Shown here: positions 20,428 through 27,559 of the stretch, in pieces
Position numbering within the stretch: position 1 is the first letter of the stretch
Layout of the letters: each line of letters starts with the position of its first letter
Assembly: GCA_964629825.1 (NCBI GenBank)
Contig: CAZVUW010000012.1
Coordinates: 1 to 46,987 of the forward strand
Direction: 5' to 3'
Source: CAZVUW01 sp964629825
GTDB taxonomy: Bacteria > Actinomycetota > Nitriliruptoria > Euzebyales > Egibacteraceae
Length of the DNA: 46,987 nt
The notes under the pieces: model-generated
What the model was told of the DNA's origin: nothing
The model's input: the letters and a program-made list of their open reading frames with translations, nothing else
Databases searched by the model: none
Program-made: the position numbers and the translations under genes

Positions 20428-22199
20428 TCCCCGTCGCCCACCCCGCAGGTCCGGGCAGCCCGGGACCGGCCGCAGCCCTCGGGCGGGTCCTGGTCGACGA
20501 GCTGGTCCGCTGCGGGCTGACCGATCTGTGCCTGGCGCCGGGCTCGCGCTCGACGCCGATCGTCGCCGCGGCCCTCGCCCACCCCGGGCTGCGCGTGCAC
20601 GTGCGGATCGACGAGCGCTCGGCCGCGTTCCTGGCCCTAGGGCTGGCGCGGGGGAGCGGACGTCCGGCGGCGGTCGTGTGCACCTCGGGATCGGCGGCCG
20701 CCAACCTGCACCCTGCTGTGGTCGAGGCCGACGCCGCCCGCGTCCCGCTGCTGGTGCTCACCGCCGACCGGCCGCCGGAGCTGCGCCACACCGGCGCCAA
20801 CCAGACGATCGACCAGATCGGCCTCTACGGCCGCGCCGTCCGCTGGTTCTGCGAGGTGGGTCCGACCGAGGACGTGCCGGGTGTCGTCGGCTACTGGCGC
20901 TCGACGGCCTGCCACGGCTGGGCAGCGGCGATCGGCGCCGGTGGGCCGCCCGGTCCGGTTCATCTCAACCTGGGGCTGCGGGAGCCGCTCGTGCCGGGCA
21001 TCGGTGACCCTTTCTCCCAGCCGACCGACGGCCGTCCCGACGGGCGGCCCTGGACCGAGGTGCGCCGCCCGCGACGCACCCCAGACCCCGCGGACCTGGA
21101 CGATCTCGCCGCGGAGGTGTCACAGGCTGAGCGCGGCGCGGTGCTGGTGGGGGACTGGAACGGTCCACCGGCGGCGCTGATCGCCCTGGCAGAGCGGCTG
21201 GGCTGGCCCCTGCTGGCCGAGCCGCACAGCAGCGCCCGCCATCCCGGCGGCATCGCCCACAGCGCCTGGCTGCTGCGTCACGAGGGCTTCGCGCACGCGC
21301 ACCGCCCGGACCTGGTCCTGACGGTGGGACGGGTGGGGCTGTCCCGTGACCTGCTGTCGTGGCTGGCGGGCTCGCGCCAGGTCCTGATCGACCCCGACGC
21401 GGCCTGGCTCGACCCGGTGCGGCAGGTCGGCCGGATCGTCGCCGCGGACCCGGACCTGCTCGCCGACGCCCTGCTGGACCGCGTGCCCGCCCGGGCGGCG
21501 GGGGAGTGGCTGCACAGCTGGCGCCGGGCCGACGAGGCCGTCGCGAGGGCCGTGGGTCAGGAGCTCGAGCGCGGCGCCGCCGCCACCGAGCCGCGGGTGG
21601 CCCGGGACCTGGCCGCGGCTCTGCCCGACGGGGCGGCCCTGGTGGTCGCGTCGAGCATGCCGATCCGCGACCTCGACCTCGTGATGGCCCCGCGCACGGG
21701 ACTCCGCGTGATCGCCAACCGCGGCGCGAGCGGGATCGACGGATTCGTCTCGACCGCCATAGGCGTCGCCTTGGCCCACGACGGCCCCACTTACGCGCTG
21801 GCCGGCGACCTCTCCCTGCTGCACGACCAGAACGGGCTTCTGGTCGGACGCGGCGAGCCGCGCTTCAGCCTGGTGCTGGTCGTCGTCAACAACGACGGCG
21901 GCGGCATCTTCTCGCTGCTCCCGCAGGCCGACCACCTCGACGAGCCGGTGTTCGAACGCCTCTTCGGCACGCCGCACGAGGTCGACCTCGCCGCCGTCGC
22001 CGCCGCGGCGCGCTGCGGGCATCGGCGCGTCCAGGCGGCCGAGGACCTGGTGCCGGCGGTGCAGGAGGCGGCCCGCCGCAGAGGGATTCAGATCGTCGAG
22101 GTGCGGACCGAGCGCGGGACCAACGCCGCGCTCCACCACCGCCTCAGCGACGTCGCGAGGACCGCTCTCGACACGGCCGGCTTCGGTCCCGCCGCCTGA
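20424..22199 (+). CDS. menD: MenD: SEPHCHC synthase (thiamine-diphosphate dependent)
   Basis: The product has 591 residues, normal for MenD. The N-terminal pyrimidine-binding domain contains APGSRSTPI and DERSAAFLALGLARGSGRPAA. The C-terminal diphosphate domain contains NRGASGIDG, then the GDL..LHDQNGL thiamine/Mg2+ motif and VVVNNDGGGIFSLLP. MenD condenses isochorismate with 2-oxoglutarate, the first committed step of the classical pathway, in the cytoplasm. ATG 20424 overlaps the menC stop. It converges on menF, leaving only 19 bases between the stops and no obvious terminator hairpin. Confidence 0.95.
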   Translation: MIPVAHPAGPGSPGPAAALGRVLVDELVRCGLTDLCLAPGSRSTPIVAAALAHPGLRVHVRIDERSAAFLALGLARGSGRPAAVVCTSGSAAANLHPAVVEADAARVPLLVLTADRPPELRHTGANQTIDQIGLYGRAVRWFCEVGPTEDVPGVVGYWRSTACHGWAAAIGAGGPPGPVHLNLGLREPLVPGIGDPFSQPTDGRPDGRPWTEVRRPRRTPDPADLDDLAAEVSQAERGAVLVGDWNGPPAALIALAERLGWPLLAEPHSSARHPGGIAHSAWLLRHEGFAHAHRPDLVLTVGRVGLSRDLLSWLAGSRQVLIDPDAAWLDPVRQVGRIVAADPDLLADALLDRVPARAAGEWLHSWRRADEAVARAVGQELERGAAATEPRVARDLAAALPDGAALVVASSMPIRDLDLVMAPRTGLRVIANRGASGIDGFVSTAIGVALAHDGPTYALAGDLSLLHDQNGLLVGRGEPRFSLVLVVVNNDGGGIFSLLPQADHLDEPVFERLFGTPHEVDLAAVAAAARCGHRRVQAAEDLVPAVQEAARRRGIQIVEVRTERGTNAALHHRLSDVARTALDTAGFGPAA

Positions 22200-22218
22200 G
22201 CGCGCGCCGCCCGGCCCC

Positions 22219-23445
22219 TCAGCCCGACAGCGCCGCCTGGAACGCGCGGAACTTCAGCCGCGTCTCCTCGAGCTCGGCCTCGGGCAGAGACCCCGCGACG
22301 ACCCCCGCGCCCGCGTACAGCCGCGCGCGGCTCCCCTCGACCAGGGCGCAGCGCAGGGCGATGCCGAGCTCTCCGTCGCCCGCGGCGTCCACCCAGCCGA
22401 CCGGCCCGGCGTACCGGCCCCGGTCGAGGCCCTCGAGCGTACGCAGCAGCCGCAGCGCGTCCTCGGTCGGAGTGCCGCAGACCGCAGCGGTGGGGTGCAC
22501 CGCCGCGGCGAGGTCGAGGACGCTGGCGTCGTGGTCCAGCCGGCCGCGCACCCAGGTGGCCAGGTGCTGCACGTTAGCCAGGCGCAGCAGGGTCGGGCCT
22601 TCGACGGTCAGCTCGGCGCCGCGCCGCGCCAGGACGTCGCGGACCGAGGCGACGGCGTGCTCGTGCTCGTCACGGTCCTTCGCCGAGTCGAGAAGCCCCT
22701 GGCCCAGGCGCGCGTCCTCGGCGTCGTCGCGCCCGCGCGCCGCTGTGCCGGCGAGCACGAGCGAATCGACCCGCCCGCCGCGGCGGCGCATCAGCAGCTC
22801 GGGGGTGGCGCCGATCAGGCCGGCCACGGAGAACGTGAAGCAGTCGGGGAAGCGCTCGGCGAGCCGTCGCGTGAGGATGCGCCCGTCCAGCGGCGCGGCA
22901 GCCCACACGATGAGGTCGCGGGCCAGGACCACCTTGTCGAGCTCGCCGGAGTCGATGCGACGGGTCGCCTCTGCGACGGCCCCCAGCCAGGTGAGCTCGT
23001 TGACGAACGAGCCCGCGTAGCGGATCCGCCCGGTGTCGGCCGCTGCGTGAACGGGCCCGAGCTGCGGCTGGGGCGGTGGGCCGTCGGTGCTGATGGTCGT
23101 CACCCACGCCCGCCCGCCTCTGCGGCCCACCAGCACGCTCGGCACGACCAGCAGCGAGCCCTCACGGGCCGGGTCGAAGGTGCCGCTGAAGAAGGCGACC
23201 AGCCCGCTGCCCGGCGCGCCGACCTCATCGTCCACAACCGCCGCCGCGACGAGCGAGCGCAGCGCGTCCGCGGCCGCGGTGATCGGTGCGCCGGCGCCGA
23301 GATCAAGGCGCAGCGCCTCGCCCCAGCCGACCAGGCCCTCGCCGTTGCGCACCCAGGTCAGGGCGTCCGGCTGCGGCTGACGGCACAGGAGATCCCCCGG
23401 GTCGGCCACCTCGACCGAGCGGACGTGCAGACGCGCCGAGGTCAT
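22219..23445 (-). CDS. menF: MenF: isochorismate synthase
   Basis: The product has 408 residues. The chorismate-binding domain occupies roughly residues 150-405, with LDKVVLARD, GATPELL, LAGTAARG, KDRDEHEHAV, HPTAAVCGTP and YAGPVGW, and ends YAGAGVVAGS. The first half is the variable N-terminal domain. The Lys of LDKVVLARD is where isochorismate synthases place the general base, and the adjacent men genes favour isochorismate over anthranilate or salicylate chemistry. It supplies MenD. ATG 23445 overlaps the stop of the MerR gene by 4 bases, so menF is the second gene of a regulator-enzyme pair. Confidence 0.92.
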   Translation of the reverse strand: MTSARLHVRSVEVADPGDLLCRQPQPDALTWVRNGEGLVGWGEALRLDLGAGAPITAAADALRSLVAAAVVDDEVGAPGSGLVAFFSGTFDPAREGSLLVVPSVLVGRRGGRAWVTTISTDGPPPQPQLGPVHAAADTGRIRYAGSFVNELTWLGAVAEATRRIDSGELDKVVLARDLIVWAAAPLDGRILTRRLAERFPDCFTFSVAGLIGATPELLMRRRGGRVDSLVLAGTAARGRDDAEDARLGQGLLDSAKDRDEHEHAVASVRDVLARRGAELTVEGPTLLRLANVQHLATWVRGRLDHDASVLDLAAAVHPTAAVCGTPTEDALRLLRTLEGLDRGRYAGPVGWVDAAGDGELGIALRCALVEGSRARLYAGAGVVAGSLPEAELEETRLKFRAFQAALSG

Positions 23446-24176
23446 GCCGACGGGGGCTGGGCGGCGGGGGAGCCCTCCTCGAGACGGGCCCGCGCGGCGC
23501 CGAGGAGCAGGCGCCGGAAGTGGTGCGCCACCAGCGTCGCGGTGGCGGGAAGCATCCGGTGCAGGGCCTCGACGGTCCGCTGTGCGGCCTCGTCCTCGTC
23601 CTCGGCGTCCGCGCGGATCGGGTCGCGGACGAAGCGGGCGAAGAGGTCGACGGCCTCCTCGGCGGTCGCGCGCATCGCCGCGTCGTGGCGGCGGGCGAGG
23701 TCCAGCAGCTCCGACAGCGGCACCCCGGCCTCGAGCAGGGCGAGGCCCGCGCGGATCACGTCGACGTCGGCGACGGTGTAGGTGGGGGCGTCGCTGGAGC
23801 CGCCGGGCTCCAGCAGCCCCTCGCGTGCCAGGGCGTCGAGCAGAGCCGTCGGCACGCCGGTGCGCTCAGCGACCTCCTCGGCGGTGAGGATCTGGGCGGG
23901 GTCGTCGCCCGAGCTCAGCGTCCCGGCGAGGGCGCGCGCAAGCGCCTGCTCGGAGGCGTCGAGCTCGTCGGCCAGGACGCGGCCGATCATGGCCAGCGTG
24001 AAGCCCTGGCCCTGGAGCTCGCGGATCCGCGTCAGCCGCTCGACGTGGTCGTCGCCGTACCAGGCGATGCGGCCCTCGCGGCGGGGGTGGGGCAGCAGGC
24101 CCTTGGACTGGTAGTAGCGGATCGTGTCCACGCTGACGCCGCAGCGGGCCGCTAGCTCATCTACTCGGTAGCGCAC
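23442..24176 (-). CDS. MerR-family regulator with two HTH-like domains, coupled to menF
   Basis: The product has 244 residues from GTG 24176, preceded by GGGAG. The N-terminal MerR domain (about 1-70) contains YRVDELAARCGVSVDTIRYYQ and a recognition wing. A second HTH-like unit at about 97-165 (LTAEEVAERTGVPTALLDAL, YTVADVDVIRAG) resembles another MerR domain. The remaining C-terminus is helical and acidic (ADAEDEDEAAQRT) with no metal-binding Cys. It probably autoregulates and controls menF, which it overlaps by 4 bases; this is inference from context. Direct repeats in its promoter are a plausible operator. The ligand is unknown. Confidence 0.88.
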   Translation of the reverse strand: MRYRVDELAARCGVSVDTIRYYQSKGLLPHPRREGRIAWYGDDHVERLTRIRELQGQGFTLAMIGRVLADELDASEQALARALAGTLSSGDDPAQILTAEEVAERTGVPTALLDALAREGLLEPGGSSDAPTYTVADVDVIRAGLALLEAGVPLSELLDLARRHDAAMRATAEEAVDLFARFVRDPIRADAEDEDEAAQRTVEALHRMLPATATLVAHHFRRLLLGAARARLEEGSPAAQPPSA

Positions 24177-24183
24177 GCTCCCA

Positions 24184-24207
24184 CTGTATGAGCAGACGCT
24201 GTAAGAG
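24184..24207 (-). promoter_or_regulatory. Direct repeat CTGTA(T/A)GAG upstream of the merR-menF pair
   Basis: CTGTATGAG (24184-24192) and CTGTAAGAG (24199-24207) repeat with a 15-base period, 8-31 bases upstream of the MerR start. Read on the gene strand the repeats contain TACAG and TTACAG and overlap the likely -10 region. A direct-repeat operator would suit the tandem-HTH regulator. Confidence 0.5.
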
Positions 24208-24230
24208 CGCGATCTGCCTGCGGTGAGCGC

Positions 24231-24752
24231 TCAGCGGCGGGCGTGCCGCTCGAAGACGCTTTGGGCGATCCGCTGCTCCGAAGGGTCGGTGGCGTCCACG
24301 ACGACCTCGACGCGGTGCCCGTGCCCCGCCGGCGCGGCGGCGTCGCCGCCCGTCTCGCCCGCCCGCGCGATGCCGGCCTGCAGGAAGCCGATGCCGGCGC
24401 AGATGTAGCCGATCCCGAGGGCCGCGCCGAGGGTGATCGCTGCGGAGATCCCGCTCGACCACGGCGGCTCGTACAGCACGGCGAGCAGGCCGCCGACGAT
24501 CAGCGCGCCGAGAACGGCTCCCGCGAGGAAGCCGATCAGCCAGCCGCGCCCGAAGGCCCTTCCCTGGCCGGCGAGGAACGAGTCATCGGGCTCGTCCACG
24601 GCGTCGACCGGGTGAGTGGCCACGTGCGAGCGGTCCACGCCCGACTCGGTGAGGTCGATCACGAGCTCATCCGCCTGCTGGGGGCTGGCGACTGTCAGGC
24701 TCGTGCGCCGCGGGGGCAGCTCGGAAGGCGTGTCCGGTGGTTGCTCGGCCAT
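24231..24752 (-). CDS. Conserved-looking two-TM protein of unknown function
   Basis: The product has 173 residues. The N-terminal part has a soluble segment (TVASPQQADELVIDLTESGVDRSHVAT) resembling a small alpha/beta domain seen in stress-protein-like membrane proteins. Two Gly/Ala-rich helices follow at about 70-92 and 101-125, then a His-containing tail (GHGHRVEVVVDATDPSEQRIAQSVFERH) that looks like a second alpha/beta segment. No catalytic motif was found. It lies on the same strand as, and upstream of, the merR-menF pair with a 54-base gap, so it may or may not be in that transcript. Confidence 0.7.
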   Translation of the reverse strand: MAEQPPDTPSELPPRRTSLTVASPQQADELVIDLTESGVDRSHVATHPVDAVDEPDDSFLAGQGRAFGRGWLIGFLAGAVLGALIVGGLLAVLYEPPWSSGISAAITLGAALGIGYICAGIGFLQAGIARAGETGGDAAAPAGHGHRVEVVVDATDPSEQRIAQSVFERHARR

Positions 24753-24802
24753 GCCGGCTCGATACCCGGCACGCGCGTCGGCGCAAACCGCCTCGCGGTG
24801 GC

Positions 24803-25234
24803 TCAGCCGAGGGCGACCGTCACGGACAGGACGGCCACGGCGGCGCTGGCCAGCCCGCCGGTCAGGGCGAGCAGCGCGCGCCGGCGCTCATGGCGGATGT
24901 CGTCAACCTCGTCAACCGGCGGGAGCAGCGGCTTGGTCGGCGCGACGGCGACGGGCTGGGGGCGGCGCACGGAGGGCACGAGCAGGCGCGGGTCGACGTC
25001 AAGCGCTGAGGCCAGCGCGGCCGGTCCGCCGAGGAGGTCGCCGATGCTGAGCTCGCCTCTCAGGCTCGTCGCGGGCACCGGCCGGGGGGCCCGCGGAGCG
25101 CCAGGCGTCGGGGGGGCGGCTGGCGGGCGCGGAGCGGCCGGTGCTGGCGACGAGCCTCGTGGCGCGGTGTGTGCTGGCTCGGGCAGCGCCAGCGAAGGTC
25201 GCGCCGGGTAGGTCCACGTTGCGGTGAGGGGCAT
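24803..25234 (-). CDS. Small Pro-rich protein with C-terminal membrane anchor, unknown function
   Basis: The product has 143 residues from ATG 25234, with a good GGAGGAAG ribosome site just upstream. Residues 18-60 are Pro/Ala-rich and disordered-looking. A short folded segment (LRGELSIGDLLGGPAALASALDVDP) follows. After a second linker, RHERRRALLAL leads into a single C-terminal helix (about 121-143) ending at the stop, so it is tail-anchored with its N-terminus inside. The family is not recognised. Confidence 0.65.
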   Translation of the reverse strand: MPLTATWTYPARPSLALPEPAHTAPRGSSPAPAAPRPPAAPPTPGAPRAPRPVPATSLRGELSIGDLLGGPAALASALDVDPRLLVPSVRRPQPVAVAPTKPLLPPVDEVDDIRHERRRALLALTGGLASAAVAVLSVTVALG

Positions 25235-25339
25235 CTGGGCTTCCTCCGGAAGAAGACACCAGACGGTTCGGCAAGACCGCGCCCGGACTTGAGCCCCTTC
25301 CGCCACGCCGCCGATGACGGGCGCGGCCTGCTCAGCGCC

Positions 25340-25345
25340 TATGCT
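25340..25345 (+). promoter_or_regulatory. -10 element (TATGCT) for a leaderless amidohydrolase-fold gene
   Basis: TATGCT matches TANNNT and ends 7 bases before GTG 25353. This decides the start among in-frame ATG 25314, ATG 25341 and GTG 25353, none of which has a Shine-Dalgarno site. Confidence 0.45.
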
Positions 25346-25352
25346 CGCGGGC

Positions 25353-26708
25353 GTGGCAGCCATTCTGTACAGAGCGCCGGTCGTGTGCCCCATGACCGGC
25401 CCGCCGCTCGCCGACGCGGGGGTCCTGGTCCGTGACGACCGCATCCTCGACGTGGGTCCCGCCGCCGCGTTGGCGCCGTCGGCGGACCGGGTGCACGACC
25501 TCCCGGGCGTGCTGCTCCCGGGGCTTGTCAACGCCCACGCCACCGCCGAGCATGCGGACGCCCATCGGCTGTCGGCACCCGGGCCGCAGCACGCCTGGGC
25601 CCAGGCGGTGGCCGGGCTGACCGCGGGCTGGGACGAGCGGCGCTGGAAGCGCTCCGCGCACCGTGGCGTCCAGCGGCTCCTGCGCTCCGGCACCACCTGC
25701 GTCGGCGATGTCGTGCACCGCGGGCCGGCGGTGCCAGCCGCCTCCCGGGCGGGGCTGGGCGGGGATTCGTTCGTGGCCATCGACGGCGTCGACCGGGTCG
25801 AGGCCGACGCCGTCCTCGCCGCGCTCGAGCGGACGCTGGGGCTGCCCGCGCCCGGTCGCAGGGTGGGCATCGCACCGACAGGGCCGACCGCGGTCGGCGC
25901 GGGTGTGCTGCAGTCCCTGGCGGACCTGGCGCGGCGTCGCGGGGCGCCGCTGCGCATCCCGGCCGCCTGGACCCAGGCCGAGGTCCTGGCGCTGTGGAGC
26001 GGCGAGGGCCCGCTCGCCGAGCGCGCCCGCAGCCTGGGCCTCGGGCTCGAGTGGCTGGAGGAGGGCGGCGCCCAGCTGCCCCCCGTCCGCTACCTCGCCC
26101 AGCTCGGTGCCCTCGTGCCGGGCAGCACCCTGGCGCACGGGGTCTGGGTCGAGGCCAACGAGGCCGAGCTCCTCGCCAGCCTCGGCGTCGGCGTCGTCTG
26201 CTGCCCGCGCTCGGACGAGCTGCTCCAGGCGGGCGAGGCGCCCCTCGAGCGCTACGCGGCCGCCGGGGTGGCGCTGGCGCTGGGGACCGACAGCGCCGCG
26301 GTCACCCCCGATCTCGACGTGCTGGCCGAGGCCGCCGCGTGGGTGCGGCTGGCCCGTGAGCGCGGGCTCGGCTTCTGGCCGAGCCCCGTCGGGCCGATCG
26401 ACCTCGAGGAGGCCGCTGTCAGACTGCTCACGATCGACGGCGCCCGCGCCATGGGCTGGGCCGGCCATGCCGGCCTGCTCGAGCCCGGCCGGCGGGCCGA
26501 CTTCGTCGTCATCGACGTCCCGACCACCCCGGAGCGCGCCTACCGCGACGTGATCGACCACGGCCCGGGGCGGCAGATCCTCACGGTCCTCGGCGGGGTG
26601 CGCCGCAGCCGCCGCGACAGCGCGGACGTGCCGTGGCCTGAGATCGACCACGAGCTCGACGACCCCGAGGGCGAGCTCGACCACGCCGAGACGGAGGGCC
26701 TGCGATGA
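25353..26708 (+). CDS. Amidohydrolase-superfamily protein lacking key metal ligands, coupled to menG
   Basis: The product has 451 residues from GTG 25353. Overall layout matches the chlorohydrolase/deaminase branch: N-terminal beta segment (VRDDRILDVG), LLPGLVNAH, later LAHGVWV, GTDSA, and the closing beta sandwich (LEPGRRADFVVID). The first metal motif is NAHAT, where active members have NAHTH, so the second His is missing (codon 25542-25544 encodes Thr). The segment expected to carry HxxE reads RIPAAWTQ, with neither His nor Glu. It is therefore probably not a normal metallohydrolase. Its stop overlaps menG by 4 bases. A futalosine-route deaminase is unlikely because the classical men genes are present. 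A structural or altered-chemistry role is possible. Confidence 0.82.
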   Translation: MAAILYRAPVVCPMTGPPLADAGVLVRDDRILDVGPAAALAPSADRVHDLPGVLLPGLVNAHATAEHADAHRLSAPGPQHAWAQAVAGLTAGWDERRWKRSAHRGVQRLLRSGTTCVGDVVHRGPAVPAASRAGLGGDSFVAIDGVDRVEADAVLAALERTLGLPAPGRRVGIAPTGPTAVGAGVLQSLADLARRRGAPLRIPAAWTQAEVLALWSGEGPLAERARSLGLGLEWLEEGGAQLPPVRYLAQLGALVPGSTLAHGVWVEANEAELLASLGVGVVCCPRSDELLQAGEAPLERYAAAGVALALGTDSAAVTPDLDVLAEAAAWVRLARERGLGFWPSPVGPIDLEEAAVRLLTIDGARAMGWAGHAGLLEPGRRADFVVIDVPTTPERAYRDVIDHGPGRQILTVLGGVRRSRRDSADVPWPEIDHELDDPEGELDHAETEGLR

Positions 26709-27460
26709 GCGCCTCCGCCGGGGCACCCCTGCCCGACCCCCGACCCACGGCCGACAAGGACGCTGCGCTGGTCCAGCGCATGTTCGACCGGGTGGCGCCG
26801 CGCTATGACCTTGCCAACACCCTGCTGTCGGGGGGGCAGGACCGGCACTGGCGTCGGGTCGCCACGCGCGCGCTGGCGGTCCAGCCGGGTGAGGTGGTGC
26901 TCGACGTCGCGGCCGGCACGGGGATGCTCGCGCACGAGCTCCGGGCGGCGGCGAACCCGCCCGCGCAGGTCATCGCGCTGGACTTCAGCTGGAACATGCT
27001 GAACACCGGCGCGCAGCGCGAGGCGGCCGGACGCAACCCGGGCGGGGCGGGCCTGCACTGGGTCAACGGCGACGGCACGCGGCTCCCCTTCAGGACGGCC
27101 AGCGTCGACGCGGTGAGCATCGCCTTCGGACTGCGTAACCTGCCCGACACCAAGCGCGGCCTGGAGGAGCTGGCCCGGGTGACGCGGCCGGGCGGCCGGC
27201 TGGCAGTGCTCGAGTTCTCGCACCCCACCAACCCCGCATTCCGCACCCTGTACCTGCGCTACCTGCTCGGTGCCCTGCCGCGGATGGCCCGGCTGTTCAC
27301 CAGCGACCCGGCGGCCTACCGCTACCTCGCCGAGAGCATCGTCGCCTGGCCCGCGCAGGAGGAGCTGGCGGAGACGATCGCAGCCGCCGGCTGGACACGG
27401 GTGCGCTGGAAGAACCTCACCGGGGGGATCGTCGCGCTGCACCACGCCGTTCGCGCCTGA
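26705..27460 (+). CDS. menG: MenG/UbiE: demethylmenaquinone C-methyltransferase
   Basis: The product has 251 residues. UbiE/MenG signatures are MFDRVAPRYDLANTLLSGG, the SAM loop VLDVAAGTG, FGLRNLPD, and LEFSHPTNP, with the family ending LTGGIVALHHA. It methylates demethylmenaquinone with SAM to give menaquinone, the step after MenA. ATG 26705 overlaps the upstream stop (ATGA). No ubiquinone genes are visible nearby, so the menaquinone role is preferred. It precedes the Rex-site promoter region and the MenJ-like reductase by 99 bases. Confidence 0.94.
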   Translation: MSASAGAPLPDPRPTADKDAALVQRMFDRVAPRYDLANTLLSGGQDRHWRRVATRALAVQPGEVVLDVAAGTGMLAHELRAAANPPAQVIALDFSWNMLNTGAQREAAGRNPGGAGLHWVNGDGTRLPFRTASVDAVSIAFGLRNLPDTKRGLEELARVTRPGGRLAVLEFSHPTNPAFRTLYLRYLLGALPRMARLFTSDPAAYRYLAESIVAWPAQEELAETIAAAGWTRVRWKNLTGGIVALHHAVRA

Positions 27461-27490
27461 TCCCGCCCCGACGAGGGCACCTGCAACCGC

Positions 27491-27508
27491 TTGTGAACGA
27501 CTTCACAA
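27491..27508. promoter_or_regulatory. Rex-type redox operator before menJ and the nuo operon
   Basis: TTGTGAA (27491-27497), a 4-base spacer CGAC and TTCACAA (27502-27508) form a perfect 7+7 inverted repeat. This matches the known Rex operator pattern, TGTGAAC with a short spacer and TTCACA in Streptomyces. Its right arm coincides with the proposed -35 box, so bound Rex would block polymerase when NADH is low. A rex gene is not in the window. Confidence 0.82.
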
Positions 27509-27530
27509 TTGGCTCGGGAACTGATAGCGT
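27502..27530 (+). promoter_or_regulatory. Promoter for menJ (and possibly nuoA-N)
   Basis: TTCACA (27502-27507) and TAGCGT (27525-27530) are separated by 17 bases. Transcription would start near 27537, leaving a leader of about 23 bases that includes GGAGG (27551-27555) before ATG 27560. The Rex-type operator overlaps the -35. Confidence 0.65.
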
Positions 27531-27559
27531 GGCGGGCTGACCGGTTACGAGGAGGCGAG

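Noticed and set aside
22200..22218. A terminator between convergent menD and menF
   Set aside because: The gap is only 19 bases, GC-rich, with no stem-loop plus T run.
25353..26708. Naming the amidohydrolase-fold protein an aminodeoxyfutalosine deaminase
   Set aside because: The classical pathway genes menF, menD, menC and menE are present and the HxH metal motif needed for a deaminase is absent.
27509..27559. An upstream start for the MenJ-like reductase
   Set aside because: It would place the -10 box inside the coding frame, whereas ATG 27560 has GGAGG at proper spacing and begins right before the FAD-binding strand.
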